From NCBI GenBank assembly GCA_000296795.1, contig BAFH01000001.1, forward strand, positions 38,074-102,073: DNA of 64,000 bases, written 5' to 3'. Position numbers and translations under genes: made by a program. Under the pieces are notes generated by a model that was not told the origin of the DNA, did no database searches, and saw only the letters and a list, made by a program, of their open reading frames with translations. Source of the DNA: Candidatus Jettenia caeni. Lineage in GTDB: Bacteria; Planctomycetota; Brocadiia; Brocadiales; Brocadiaceae. Position 1 is the first letter of the stretch. Each line of letters starts with the position of its first letter. Positions 34,681-43,901 of this stretch are shown here, in pieces.

Positions 34681-34898
34681 GTCATTGCGAGGGTCTTTTC
34701 CGAAGCAATCTCATAAACTATCGTAGAGATCCTTCCATCCTGCATTCATTCCATCAATCAGCCCTATTTTTTTAGCTCTTGAGCCACCCTTTTTTGTTTG
34801 TCATTATGTAACAGAGTATAATTTGTCCATTACGATTTACCCTGATTGAATCTGGCATTCTAAAAAAAGATTGCTTCGGAAAAGACCCTCGCAATGAC
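34681..34898. mobile_element. 218-bp element with perfect 31-bp terminal inverted repeats
   Basis: The first 31 bases (GTCATTGCGAGGGTCTTTTC then CGAAGCAATCT) and the last 31 bases are exact reverse complements. The roughly 156-bp core is homologous to 5815-5970. No ORF is present and no target duplication is obvious. The terminal repeats are the same sequence that elsewhere in the window forms compact hairpins (2836-2926, 5709-5806, 31849-31936). Confidence 0.75.
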
Positions 34899-35490
34899 TG
34901 GCCAGGTAATCTTTTGTCAGTTAAGGATATGTTCGGTTTCATCTTTTGGATACTATAACTATAGATAAAACATTACCGTATAATCAAATCCCATAGGGAT
35001 GACATCTCAACGCAGATATCCCATGTCACCCCTTCGGGGTTGAAGGGGGTTTTTTCTGTTTTTTCTATAATCATGACATCCCTACGGGATTGGGTAGAGA
35101 CGCAACATCTTGCGTCTCTGCAATCGCAACATCTTGCGTCTCCAAAATCGTGCGTCTGCAACATCGTGTGCCTTTGCGTTTAATGTTGTGAAATTTCAAT
35201 TCTGTAGGACAACCCTTTAGGGTTGCTATCCTCGTGCAGGTATTCAGGCTGGGAGGCAAGGCTAAACAGGCTGTCCGGGAATTGTTTTTACGGATCAAAG
35301 CTGTACTGTATATTGATTAACTATTGTAATAGACGCAACATATAGCATATGTTGCAGGTAGCAATTGCATTCTCGGACAGCCTGTAAAGCCTCGCCCTAC
35401 ATCTTGCATAAAAGATAAAAGTCGCCGAAGGATTGGTTTAAATTCTGGAATTTGTAACAACTCTGTGATATAGATACCTTTATCAGAATT
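34899..35490. repeat. Repeat-rich region upstream of hypF with nested inverted repeat
   Basis: It holds one terminus of the 29207-type element (about 34927-34963), a pair of GACGCAACATCTTGCGTCTC units (about 35095-35140), and a TTGCCCTAC-family repeat. That last repeat is itself interrupted by an inverted repeat at 35266-35384 (ACAGGCTGTCCG arms) with an internal CAACATA/TATGTTG hairpin. No gene was found. The hypF promoter must lie close to its start. Confidence 0.55.
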
Positions 35491-37911
35491 ATGGTAAATC
35501 ATATAAAGATTCATATAACAGGCATTGTACAGGGCGTGGGATTTCGCCCTTTTATTTACAACCTTGCCCATAAATACAACCTCAAAGGCTTTTGTCTGAA
35601 TGATTCACACGGCCTTCTCATAGAAGTGCAGGGAGAAATGATTGATACGTTCATTCAGGAAATAAAAGCGTGCCCACCTCCCCTTTCAAGGATTGAAGAG
35701 TTTACTGTCCATACCGTTCATAGTAAAAAAATTTACAAAGATTTTATTATACGGAAGAGCTTATCCTGCGAAGGGGGCTTTACCCTGATCTCACCCGATA
35801 TTGCTACCTGTCAGGATTGCTTAAGAGAACTCTTTGATCCCAATGACAGACGATACTGTTATCCCTTTATAAACTGTACTAACTGTGGGCCAAGATATTC
35901 TATCATCGAAGATGTCCCTTACGATCGTTTCAGGACAACTATGGCCCCCTTCAGGATGTGCACAGTATGTGAGCGGGAATACCATGATACCACGAATCGC
36001 CGTTTCCATGCACAACCCAATGCTTGTTCCAAATGTGGACCTAAGGTGTGGCTGGAGCGTGGAAGGCAGAAGATAGAAGGGAGAGACACGGATAACTATA
36101 AATCCCAAAATCATACATCAGAAATCCTGACAAATTTCGATGCTATTCAAAAATCAATCGCCCTTCTGAAAAGTGGGGCTATACTTGCCATAAAAGGGCT
36201 TGGCGGTTTCCATCTTGTATGCGATGCCGTAAATCATGATGCAGTAAAAAGGCTGAGAGAAAGAAAAAGAAGGTCAAATAAACCGTTTGCCCTCATGGCA
36301 CCCAATAGTAAGGTTATAAAAAGTTTTTGTTCTGTCTCAGAAAAAGAGGGAGAAATTCTGGAAGGAAGGATTCGCCCTATCGTAATTCTAAAAAAAGATT
36401 TATCAAGCACAATTTCAGAGGAAGTTGCCCCCTATAGTAAAAACCTTGGAGTAATGCTCCCCTACACCCCCCTTCACCACCTTCTTTTCGGTTCCGAAGA
36501 AATAAAATTTATTGCCCTTGTAATGACGAGCGGAAATCAGTCTGAAGAGCCTATAGTCATCTCAAATGATGATGCCCTTGAAAGACTTTCTTCCATTGCT
36601 GACTTTTTTCTCCTTCACGACAGGGGTATCTCTATGAGGATAGATGATTCTGTTGTGAGGGAAAAGAAGCCGGGAGAAATTGCAAACGTATCAATTGAGA
36701 TTCCTCATGGAAAATCAGAAACACAAAAACTCAAATCCCAAACACTGGTTATCCGAAGGGCAAGGGGATTTGTTCCGGAACCTATTGACCCCGGAGAAGA
36801 ATTGGAAGAAATACTGGCCTTCGGCGCCGGGCTGAAAAGCACCTTTTGCCTTACAAAGGGTAAAAAGGCCATACTAAGCCAGCACATAGGAGACCTTCAA
36901 AATTATGATACTTTGGAATTCTTCAAAGAAAGTCTTAAAAATCTTAAAAACTCTTTTCGCATATCCCCTCAGATACTTGCCCATGACCTTCACCCCGATT
37001 ATCTGAGCACAAGATTTGCCCTGGAGTATGCAACACAAATAAATATACCCCATACAAGGATCATACCCGTTCAACACCATCATGCCCATATAGTAAGTTG
37101 CATGGCAGAGCACCATCTTAACCAGGAAGTGATAGGAGTAGCATTTGATGGTACAGGGTACGGATTGGATGGAAATATATGGGGAGGAGAGTTCCTCATT
37201 GTTAATAAAGGGAATTTTATACGGAAGGCTCATTTTGAGTATATTCCTATGCCTGGTAGTGATAAGGCCATAAAAGAGCCGTGGAGGATGGCAACTGCTT
37301 ATCTATACCATATCTTTGGTGACCGGATGTTTGAGACCATACCATCTTTTTTTAAAAGATTTAGTACAAGGGATATTGATATCATTGCTACGATGATAAA
37401 GAAGCGACTTCATTGTCCTTTGACCTCCAGCGTTGGACGTCTTTTTGATGCGCTATCTTCTCTGCTCCGGATACGGGATAGAATAACATTTGAAGGTGAG
37501 GCTGCTATAGAATTAGAAATGATGGCCGATTGTTGTGATGAAAAGGAGCTGAGATCATACCCATTTCAGATTATATGTGGAAAACCTCGTAGTATAGATC
37601 TAAAACCTCTTATAAAATCATGTATAGAAGATTTAAATAGTGGGATAGAAGCTTCCCTGATATCTTTCAACTTTCATTACACTTTGGCAAAGATCGTCGT
37701 AAAGATCTCAAATATTTTAAGAGAAGAACATGGCATAAGAGATGTCGTCCTGAGTGGCGGAGTATTTCAGAATAAACTTTTATCAGATTTAACAGAAGGA
37801 TGTCTCAGAAAAGAAGGTTTTATCGTCTGGTCGCATGAACAAATCCCTGCAAACGATGGTGGAGTTTCCCTTGGCCAGGCAATTGTAGCCTGGGAGAAAC
37901 TAAAAAGGTAA
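35491..37911 (+). CDS. hypF: Hydrogenase maturation carbamoyltransferase HypF
   Basis: An 806-residue protein that makes the cyanide ligands of the NiFe site from carbamoyl phosphate, handing the carbamoyl group to HypE. Domains in order: acylphosphatase (GIVQGVGFRPFIYNLA), two CxxC zinc fingers (CQDCLREL..CTNCGP and CTVCEREY..CSKCGP), YrdC-like (LAIKGLGGFHLVCDA) and a C-terminal Kae1-like domain with HHHAHIVSCMAEH and VLSGGVFQN. It is complete. It opens the plus-strand hydrogenase region, about 340 bp before hypC. Confidence 0.96.
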   Translation: MVNHIKIHITGIVQGVGFRPFIYNLAHKYNLKGFCLNDSHGLLIEVQGEMIDTFIQEIKACPPPLSRIEEFTVHTVHSKKIYKDFIIRKSLSCEGGFTLISPDIATCQDCLRELFDPNDRRYCYPFINCTNCGPRYSIIEDVPYDRFRTTMAPFRMCTVCEREYHDTTNRRFHAQPNACSKCGPKVWLERGRQKIEGRDTDNYKSQNHTSEILTNFDAIQKSIALLKSGAILAIKGLGGFHLVCDAVNHDAVKRLRERKRRSNKPFALMAPNSKVIKSFCSVSEKEGEILEGRIRPIVILKKDLSSTISEEVAPYSKNLGVMLPYTPLHHLLFGSEEIKFIALVMTSGNQSEEPIVISNDDALERLSSIADFFLLHDRGISMRIDDSVVREKKPGEIANVSIEIPHGKSETQKLKSQTLVIRRARGFVPEPIDPGEELEEILAFGAGLKSTFCLTKGKKAILSQHIGDLQNYDTLEFFKESLKNLKNSFRISPQILAHDLHPDYLSTRFALEYATQINIPHTRIIPVQHHHAHIVSCMAEHHLNQEVIGVAFDGTGYGLDGNIWGGEFLIVNKGNFIRKAHFEYIPMPGSDKAIKEPWRMATAYLYHIFGDRMFETIPSFFKRFSTRDIDIIATMIKKRLHCPLTSSVGRLFDALSSLLRIRDRITFEGEAAIELEMMADCCDEKELRSYPFQIICGKPRSIDLKPLIKSCIEDLNSGIEASLISFNFHYTLAKIVVKISNILREEHGIRDVVLSGGVFQNKLLSDLTEGCLRKEGFIVWSHEQIPANDGGVSLGQAIVAWEKLKR

Positions 37912-38250
37912 TTACTCAAAACAAGGTGCAAAACCTGACCTGGGAGCTGTCCAAAAAGGTTATCTTTTAACGGTCAATTGTGGGCAAACCGATGCCTGGA
38001 GCAAAACAGAGGAGAAATAATCCCCCTTAGTCCCCCTTTAAAAAAGGGGGAAATGTGTAAGTGATTTAAAAAAAAGAGAGAAATGTGGTTATTTGTTTTG
38101 TTTAGGAAAAAGGAAGAGCGAAAAGATTTTTATAAAATATGCTAATTTTTATGGTAATCATGGTTATAATTGAGGAACACACAGTATAGTAATGATACCA
38201 GATAAATGAGATAATCCTCAAGCCTCCTTAACAGAAAAGGAATCAACATC
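37912..38250. repeat. Spacer hypF-hypC with poly-C/poly-G hairpin
   Basis: A hairpin of the CCCCCTTTAAAAAAGGGGG type sits at about 38020-38052, related to those in elements A and C. The rest shows no gene. The AGCCTCCTTAACAG stretch before hypC does not resemble a strong ribosome site. Confidence 0.5.
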
Positions 38251-38475
38251 ATGTGTCTTGGAATACCGGGAAGGATAGTAGAAATCACAGGCGCAATGGC
38301 AAAGATTGATGTTGCGGGTACCCGGAAAGAAGCGAGCCTCATGCTGATGGAGAATGTTAGTGTGGGCGACTACGTAATTGTTCACGCAGGTTTCGCCATA
38401 CAAAAGGTAAATGAGAAAGAGGCTTCGGAAACATTAAAGATCGTGAAAGATATCATAGGAGATATGCCTTCATGA
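38251..38475 (+). CDS. hypC: Hydrogenase maturation chaperone HypC
   Basis: A 74-residue protein starting MCLGIPGRIVEI, where Cys2 is the essential residue for binding iron and HypD. The family carries the Fe(CN)2CO unit from the HypD-HypE complex to the large-subunit precursor. Length is normal. Its stop overlaps the hypD start by 4 bp (ATGA), so the pair is translationally coupled. Confidence 0.96.
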   Translation: MCLGIPGRIVEITGAMAKIDVAGTRKEASLMLMENVSVGDYVIVHAGFAIQKVNEKEASETLKIVKDIIGDMPS

Positions 38476-39578
38476 AGTATGTTGACGAATTCAGGCAAAG
38501 GGAAGCCGCTCAGGGGATAGTGAAAAAGATCCATGCCCTATCAGGAAAAAAGGTGAATATCATGGAGATCTGCGGTACCCATACCCATGCCATATCAAAA
38601 TATGGTATAAGGAATCCCCTCCCTTCCAACATTCGTCTTATCTCGGGACCCGGGTGTCCGGTATGTGTTACCTCAGCAGGGGATATAAACAGGATCATTG
38701 AATTTTGTAAAAGAGAAAAGGATATCATCGTTGCCACCTTCGGGGATATGATGAGGGTTCCGGGAACGGAATCATCCCTTCAGGAACAAAAGGCTACAGG
38801 TAAAGATATTCGGGTGGTCTATTCCCCATTAGGCGCCCTTGATATAGCCAGAGCAAATCCCGGAAAAGAAATAATCCTTTATGCGGTGGGTTTTGAGACC
38901 ACGGTTCCGACCGTTGCGGCTACTATTCTCTTAGCGAAAGAAAAAGGTATAAAGAATTTTTCCGCCTTCGCCCTTCACAAACTTACCCCTCCTGCAATGA
39001 AGGCCCTTTTGGACAGCAGCGAACTTGACCTTCATGGTTTTCTCTGTCCTGGCCATGTAACAGCTATTATAGGGGCTAAGGCTTACGGATTCCTGGCCGA
39101 GAACTATCACTCCCCTTGTGTAGTAGCTGGTTTTGAACCACTTGATGCCATTCATGGATTGTATATGCTGATAAAGCAACTCGAAGAGGGTAGAGCCGAA
39201 ATAGAGATACAATACAAAAGGGTTGTAACCTGGGATGGTAATACAAGGGCACAGAGAATACTGGAACATGTCTTTGAGATATGCGATAGCAATTGGAGAG
39301 GGATTGGGAAGATACCTATGAGCGGACTCAGATTGAAGAATGAATTTGCTGATTTCGACGCAGAGAAGAAATTCGTTATCGAAGCCGGTATAGATGAGGA
39401 GCCGCAAGGGTGTGCCTGCGGTGAGGTACTAAAAGGACTTCTCACGCCAAATCAATGTCCTCTCTTTGGCAAAATTTGTACCCCGGAATCACCCGTGGGT
39501 CCATGCATGGTATCCTTTGAGGGTACGTGTGCGGCTTATTATACCTATGGAATCTCTCAACCCATTTTGACAGGATGA
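38472..39578 (+). CDS. hypD: Hydrogenase maturation scaffold HypD
   Basis: A 368-residue iron-sulfur protein on which the Fe(CN)2CO group is assembled. Conserved motifs are MEICGTHTHAI, GPGCPVCVT, GFETTVPT and a C-terminal Cys-rich segment with CACGEVLKG, CPLFGKICTP and GPCMVS that holds the 4Fe-4S cluster. It is full length. It starts inside hypC and is followed after 29 bp by hypE; a GACAGGATGAACAGGATAC repeat fragment lies in that gap. Confidence 0.96.
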   Translation: MKYVDEFRQREAAQGIVKKIHALSGKKVNIMEICGTHTHAISKYGIRNPLPSNIRLISGPGCPVCVTSAGDINRIIEFCKREKDIIVATFGDMMRVPGTESSLQEQKATGKDIRVVYSPLGALDIARANPGKEIILYAVGFETTVPTVAATILLAKEKGIKNFSAFALHKLTPPAMKALLDSSELDLHGFLCPGHVTAIIGAKAYGFLAENYHSPCVVAGFEPLDAIHGLYMLIKQLEEGRAEIEIQYKRVVTWDGNTRAQRILEHVFEICDSNWRGIGKIPMSGLRLKNEFADFDAEKKFVIEAGIDEEPQGCACGEVLKGLLTPNQCPLFGKICTPESPVGPCMVSFEGTCAAYYTYGISQPILTG

Positions 39579-39607
39579 ACAGGATACTATAGGAAAAACA
39601 ATAAATT

Positions 39608-40618
39608 ATGAACCAAGAGAGAATCCTTTTATCACATGGAAGTGGCGGAAAGTTAGGTTATCAACTCATCCATGAGATATTCCTGAAGGCATTTTATAAT
39701 GAATTTTTATCGCCACTGAACGATCAGGCTATCTTCAATCTTCCTACCTCAAGGCTTGCTTTTACCACAGATTCTTATGTAGTAAATCCCATCTTTTTTC
39801 CCGGAGGAGATATTGGCAAACTTTCGGTATGCGGAACAGTAAATGACCTTGCCGTAGGTGGTGCTGAGCCCCTTTACCTGAGCGCATCTTTTATTATAGA
39901 AGAAGGCATCCTGATAGAAGAGCTAAGGATGATAGTAGACTCCATGGCCCAGACCGCCAATCATGCAAAGGTTAAAATAATTACCGGAGATACGAAGGTC
40001 GTGGAGAGAGGTAAGGGAGATAAGCTGTTTATAAATACCAGTGGAATCGGCATAGTAAAAGACGGCATACATCTCTCACCCCTTCTCATAAAACCGGGCG
40101 ATGCGATACTGGTATCAGGACATCTGGGTGATCATGGAATAGCTATCATGTGCCACAGGGAAGGTATTCAGATGGAAACGCCGGTTCAGAGTGATTGTGC
40201 AGCTCTCCATGAACTTGTTCAGGATGTTATATCCCGATCAAACGGGATCCGGGCAATGAGGGACCCCACCAGGGGTGGATTGGCAACCACCCTGAATGAA
40301 CTGGCTGCATCTTCCGGATACGGAATGATAATAAAAGAAGAGGATATCCCCGTTAAAGAGGAAGTAAAAGGGGCTTGTGAGATATTGGGCTTTGACCCAC
40401 TTTACCTCGCAAACGAAGGAAAACTCATCGCAATAGTATCGAAAGACTCAGCCGGCACGGTGCTGGAGGTTATGAGAAAAAACCCGCTTGGAAGAGATGC
40501 CTCTCTTATAGGTACTGTAGTGGATGAGCCACGAGGCAAGGTACTTCTTGAGACCTCCATAGGGAACAGGAGAATATTGGATATGCTTTCCGGGGAACAA
40601 CTTCCCAGGATATGCTGA
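39608..40618 (+). CDS. hypE: Hydrogenase maturation dehydratase HypE
   Basis: A 336-residue PurM/AIR-synthase-fold protein. It starts LLSHGSGGKLGYQLI and ends EQLPRIC, the canonical C-terminal Cys that receives the carbamoyl group from HypF and is dehydrated with ATP to thiocyanate. Both the ATP-binding core (FTTDSYVVNP, DPTRGGLATTLNE) and the tail are intact. It is the last of the early hyp genes; canonical hypA and hypB do not follow it. Confidence 0.96.
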   Translation: MNQERILLSHGSGGKLGYQLIHEIFLKAFYNEFLSPLNDQAIFNLPTSRLAFTTDSYVVNPIFFPGGDIGKLSVCGTVNDLAVGGAEPLYLSASFIIEEGILIEELRMIVDSMAQTANHAKVKIITGDTKVVERGKGDKLFINTSGIGIVKDGIHLSPLLIKPGDAILVSGHLGDHGIAIMCHREGIQMETPVQSDCAALHELVQDVISRSNGIRAMRDPTRGGLATTLNELAASSGYGMIIKEEDIPVKEEVKGACEILGFDPLYLANEGKLIAIVSKDSAGTVLEVMRKNPLGRDASLIGTVVDEPRGKVLLETSIGNRRILDMLSGEQLPRIC

Positions 40619-40763
40619 ACGTTTGCTATCATCAGCCAAGAATTTTTGCAATTCAAACTTGAACGAAAAAGATGTTCGTTGTATTATAAACCTACCGTTT
40701 TTGTCCAATGTATACGGGAAAATCAAACCACACATTTTAAAAAAGAAAAGGAGAAAAGGTCGT

Positions 40764-41195
40764 ATGAGGCATGGGATATGCGAAGTTTTCATGTTATTTG
40801 TTACCTTACTATTCTGTAGTTCTCTCTATGCTAATACTATACCACAACCGGCTGATAAGGGTGAAAAGGAACCTGATTGGTCTTACCGTTCAGTTGACAG
40901 GAAAACCCTCTATGTTGCTCATTGGACGCATACCCCTGAGAATTGCCCTGGCAGAACCAGCGATGGCGCAAAGATGCTGAGTATGTTCTGGGAAGGAAGA
41001 AAAAAGGCTGAAGAAAAGGGAATAAAGATACTGGGGGCATATGTTACTGTTACAGAGCATGACTATTTCATTATTTTTGAGGCAAATGATTACCGTGCTG
41101 CGGTAGAATTTTTCCTCCCCCTTGTGCCGAGCCAAACAGGAAAAATTGTGCCTGTACTCACCATAGATGATTGGCTAAAGATAATGCCAAAGTAA
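40764..41195 (+). CDS. Secreted DUF3303-like small protein
   Basis: A 143-residue protein. A signal peptide (CEVFMLFVTLLFCSSLYA) directs it outside the cytoplasm. The mature part has the layout of DUF3303 ferredoxin-like folds: KTLYVAHWTHTPENC, GIKILGAYVTVTEHDYFIIF and IVPVLTIDDWLKIM. ATG 40764 has AAAAGGAG upstream; the longer frame from 40623 is not supported. It lies between hypE and the hydrogenase beta gene on the same strand, an odd place for an exported protein because group 3b hydrogenases are cytoplasmic. Its function is unknown. Confidence 0.65.
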   Translation: MRHGICEVFMLFVTLLFCSSLYANTIPQPADKGEKEPDWSYRSVDRKTLYVAHWTHTPENCPGRTSDGAKMLSMFWEGRKKAEEKGIKILGAYVTVTEHDYFIIFEANDYRAAVEFFLPLVPSQTGKIVPVLTIDDWLKIMPK

Positions 41196-41237
41196 GGATT
41201 TCAGATGATATTTTTGAAAAAATAAAAGGTGGTGTTT

Positions 41238-42389
41238 ATGATAGAACCATCGTTACAATGCGGAGATCATGTTGTTCTGGAACAGAATCATTTCCAGAAA
41301 TTACTTGATGCTTTAATCAGGAGTGGCTACCAGATTATAGGTCCTACACCCGGAGAAGGATCTATCATATATGGCAAGCTGAGCTCCGTCTCCGATCTGC
41401 CGATTGGGTGGACTGATGAGCAGGAAGGTGGTATGTATCGTCTCAAAAAACGAGATGATAAAGCGCTTTTTGGATATGGAGTAGGTCCGCATTCCTGGAA
41501 AAATTTTCTCTTTCCCTCAGTACAGCGCTTATGGCAGGCAAAACGCGATGGTAACGGCTTTCAAATTACGGAGGAAGAGGCGGAAATACCAAAATTCGCC
41601 TTTATTGGCGTCCGCTCTTGCGATATACATGCTATCTCAATTCAAGATAAAACCTTTCTCCAGGGAAAATTTGTTGACCCCAACTATCAATCACGCCGGG
41701 AAGATATCTTTCTTGCTGCTATTAATTGTGGAAAAGCCGGGGGTACCTGTTTCTGTGTATCAATGGGTACAGGACCCAGGGCAGACTCAGGTTTTGATAT
41801 TGCCATGACGGAGATTTTAGAAAACGGCCGACATTATTTTTTAACGGAGATAGGAACAGAACGAGGCGCCGGAATCTTCCGGGAAATCCCGCATAGAAAG
41901 GCAGATGAAGAAGAAAAACACACTGCCAATACTGTTGTGGAAAAGACTGCCGGTCAAATGGGAAGATCATTGGATACCCATAACATTAAAGAGATACTCT
42001 ATAGAAACTATGAGCATCCACGTTGGGATGATGTTGCCCAGCGATGTCTGGCCTGCGCCAATTGTACCCTTGTGTGCCCTACGTGCTTCTGTGCGGCCGT
42101 TGAGGATGGAACAGATGTGACCGGGGAGCATGCTGAGCGTTGGAGGAAGTTGGATTCCTGCTTCAACCTGGATCATTCATACATTCACGGAGGGAGCATC
42201 AGATCTTCAATAAAGTCCCGCTACCGTCAATGGCTGACACATAAACTTGCAACATGGATTGATCAGTTTGGCACAACAGGTTGTGTTGGTTGCGGACGGT
42301 GTATTACATGGTGCCCTGTTGCAATTGATATTACCGAAGAAGCGCGGGCAATTCGTGAAAGCGATCAGGCTAATCAGCAACCACCTTAG
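41238..42389 (+). CDS. hydB: Group 3b [NiFe]-hydrogenase beta subunit (4Fe-4S)
   Basis: A 383-residue electron-transfer subunit. The N-terminal part matches the HydB/sulfhydrogenase beta family ([30 protein letters not shown]). The C-terminus has two 4Fe-4S motifs, [16 protein letters not shown] and [16 protein letters not shown]. It passes electrons between the hydrogenase heterodimer and the flavin gamma subunit. I chose ATG 41238, with AAAAGGTGG just upstream, over GTG 41229. It begins the structural operon. Confidence 0.93.
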   Translation: MIEPSLQCGDHVVLEQNHFQKLLDALIRSGYQIIGPTPGEGSIIYGKLSSVSDLPIGWTDEQEGGMYRLKKRDDKALFGYGVGPHSWKNFLFPSVQRLWQAKRDGNGFQITEEEAEIPKFAFIGVRSCDIHAISIQDKTFLQGKFVDPNYQSRREDIFLAAINCGKAGGTCFCVSMGTGPRADSGFDIAMTEILENGRHYFLTEIGTERGAGIFREIPHRKADEEEKHTANTVVEKTAGQMGRSLDTHNIKEILYRNYEHPRWDDVAQRCLACANCTLVCPTCFCAAVEDGTDVTGEHAERWRKLDSCFNLDHSYIHGGSIRSSIKSRYRQWLTHKLATWIDQFGTTGCVGCGRCITWCPVAIDITEEARAIRESDQANQQPP

Positions 42390-42404
42390 CGAAGGAGAAA
42401 ATGT

Positions 42405-42866
42405 ATGCAGACACCCGAACAATCTTTATCAGAGCATCCGTTTCTCAAAGGGCTCGATCCTCACCATATTACTTTTATTGCAGGATGTGCATCAACCATT
42501 CACTTCCATGATGGACAATCCATTTTCCGTGAAGGTGAAGCGGCAAACTATTTCTATATCATTCTCCAGGGTAAAGTAGCCATTGAACTATTTGTGCCGG
42601 AACGTGGTCCCATTATGATACAAACGGTCGGATATGGTGATGTTTTGGGTTGGTCATGGTTACTACCACCCCATCAATGGCGATTTGATGCACGGGCTGT
42701 TGAACCAACCGATGCGATTCTCCTTGATGGAAGACGCTTACGTTCCAAATGTGAACAAGACCATGATCTGGGCTATAAGTTGCTTAAGCGTTTTGCTGCT
42801 GTCATTGCATCGCGGTTGGAGTCAACCAGATTGCAGATTCTTGATGTCTATAGCGTTCGTACATAA
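42405..42866 (+). CDS. Cyclic-nucleotide-binding-domain protein without HTH
   Basis: A 153-residue protein consisting of one CRP-type sensor domain: HPFLKGLDPHHITFIAG, IFREGEAANYFYIILQGKVAIEL, GDVLGWSWLLPPHQWRFDARA and a dimerisation helix. The DNA-binding HTH of Crp/Fnr regulators is absent. It may sense a nucleotide or another small molecule and act on the hydrogenase directly. It sits between beta and gamma genes with short spacers and good ribosome sites. I recall such stand-alone domains in other group 3b clusters, but I cannot check that here. Confidence 0.85.
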   Translation: MQTPEQSLSEHPFLKGLDPHHITFIAGCASTIHFHDGQSIFREGEAANYFYIILQGKVAIELFVPERGPIMIQTVGYGDVLGWSWLLPPHQWRFDARAVEPTDAILLDGRRLRSKCEQDHDLGYKLLKRFAAVIASRLESTRLQILDVYSVRT

Positions 42867-42876
42867 GAGGTGGACG

Positions 42877-43716
42877 ATGCGAAAGAATATTCCGGAGCCA
42901 ATGTCTCCAAGCCCATTCCGTATACAACGGGTGCAGAAAGAAACACACGATACGTTTACTATCGATCTTAAGCCAGTAAGTGGTACTGGCGATGTATCAT
43001 TTGCTGCCGGGCAGTTCAATATGCTGTATGTATTTGGAGTTGGTGAAGCCCCTATTTCCCTAAGCGGCGATCCTATCAATCCTCATCTGTACAAGCATAC
43101 GGTACGTGAAGTAGGAGTAGTAACGAAGGCTATGCGCAAATTGAAACAAGGCGAGGTATTGGGAGTAAGAGGTCCGTTTGGGAGTCATTGGCCCGTAGAG
43201 AAGGCAATAGGAAAAGATGTTGTTATGGTAGCAGGAGGGATTGGATTAGCGCCGCTCCGCCCTGCTATGTACCACCTTATCTCACAACGCAATCAGTATG
43301 GAAAAATAGTCCTCCTCTATGGCGCCAGAACACCGGAAGATATACTTTACAAACATGATCTGGAACAATGGCGGGAACATTTTGATGTCGAAGTACAGGT
43401 TACCGTTGATAATTCCGATGGAAATTGGCGTGGAGATGTCGGTGTCGTTACTACACTCATACGCAGAGCGCAGTTTAATCCTTCGCGTGCTATTGCTATG
43501 ATTTGTGGCCCTGAGGTAATGATGCGATTCACCATAGCGGAGTTGCAAAATTGCGGCGCCGGAGATGACAATATCTTTATTTCGATGGAACGCAATATGA
43601 GATGTGGAATTGGTTTTTGCGGTCATTGTCAGTTTGGACCTGTCTTCGTATGCAAAGACGGTCCTGTATTCAACTACGACGGTATTAAAAACTTTTTTGG
43701 AAAGCGGGAGATTTGA
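42877..43716 (+). CDS. hydG: Group 3b [NiFe]-hydrogenase gamma subunit (FAD, NAD(P), 2Fe-2S)
   Basis: A 279-residue ferredoxin-reductase-like subunit. It has an FAD-binding barrel (FAAGQFNMLYVFGVGEAPIS), an NAD(P) domain (VVMVAGGIGLAPLRPAMY, LLYGARTPEDIL, ICGPEVMMRFT) and a C-terminal 2Fe-2S motif CGIGFCGHCQFGPVFVC. It connects the iron-sulfur chain to NAD(P)H. ATG 42877 is preceded by AAGAGGTGG; the frame upstream of it only re-reads the previous gene. A repeat of about 180 bp follows before the delta gene. Confidence 0.94.
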   Translation: MRKNIPEPMSPSPFRIQRVQKETHDTFTIDLKPVSGTGDVSFAAGQFNMLYVFGVGEAPISLSGDPINPHLYKHTVREVGVVTKAMRKLKQGEVLGVRGPFGSHWPVEKAIGKDVVMVAGGIGLAPLRPAMYHLISQRNQYGKIVLLYGARTPEDILYKHDLEQWREHFDVEVQVTVDNSDGNWRGDVGVVTTLIRRAQFNPSRAIAMICGPEVMMRFTIAELQNCGAGDDNIFISMERNMRCGIGFCGHCQFGPVFVCKDGPVFNYDGIKNFFGKREI

Positions 43717-43901
43717 TTTAGCCACGAATGGACACGAATTTACACGAATAAAAGAAAAAAATTTAGTAATAGAAAAGTAAATGAAAAATATTTAGTGAAA
43801 GAAGAGTATAAATTTTTATACCCATTTTTTTATCTTCGGGTTTTTATTTGTCATTCGTGACAATTCGTGCCCATTCGTGGCTAAATTCATATAAAATTAC
43901 C
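43717..43901. repeat. GCCACGAATGGACACGAAT inverted repeat inside hyd operon
   Basis: The spacer between gamma and delta genes is largely one inverted-repeat structure. It opens with TTTAGCCACGAATGGACACG (43718-43737) and closes with the complement near 43865-43886 (CCCATTCGTGGCTAAA). The same repeat occurs at 211-275. It lengthens an otherwise tight operon. Confidence 0.75.

Noticed and set aside
42634..42876. N-terminal extension of the hydrogenase gamma subunit
   Set aside because: This part overlaps the cyclic-nucleotide domain gene in another frame. A good ribosome site and ATG at 42877 fit the family's start.
43717..43901. Riboswitch or leader RNA between hydrogenase gamma and delta genes
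   Set aside because: The sequence is the GCCACGAATGGACACGAAT dispersed repeat, also present at 211-275, so it is not specific to the operon.
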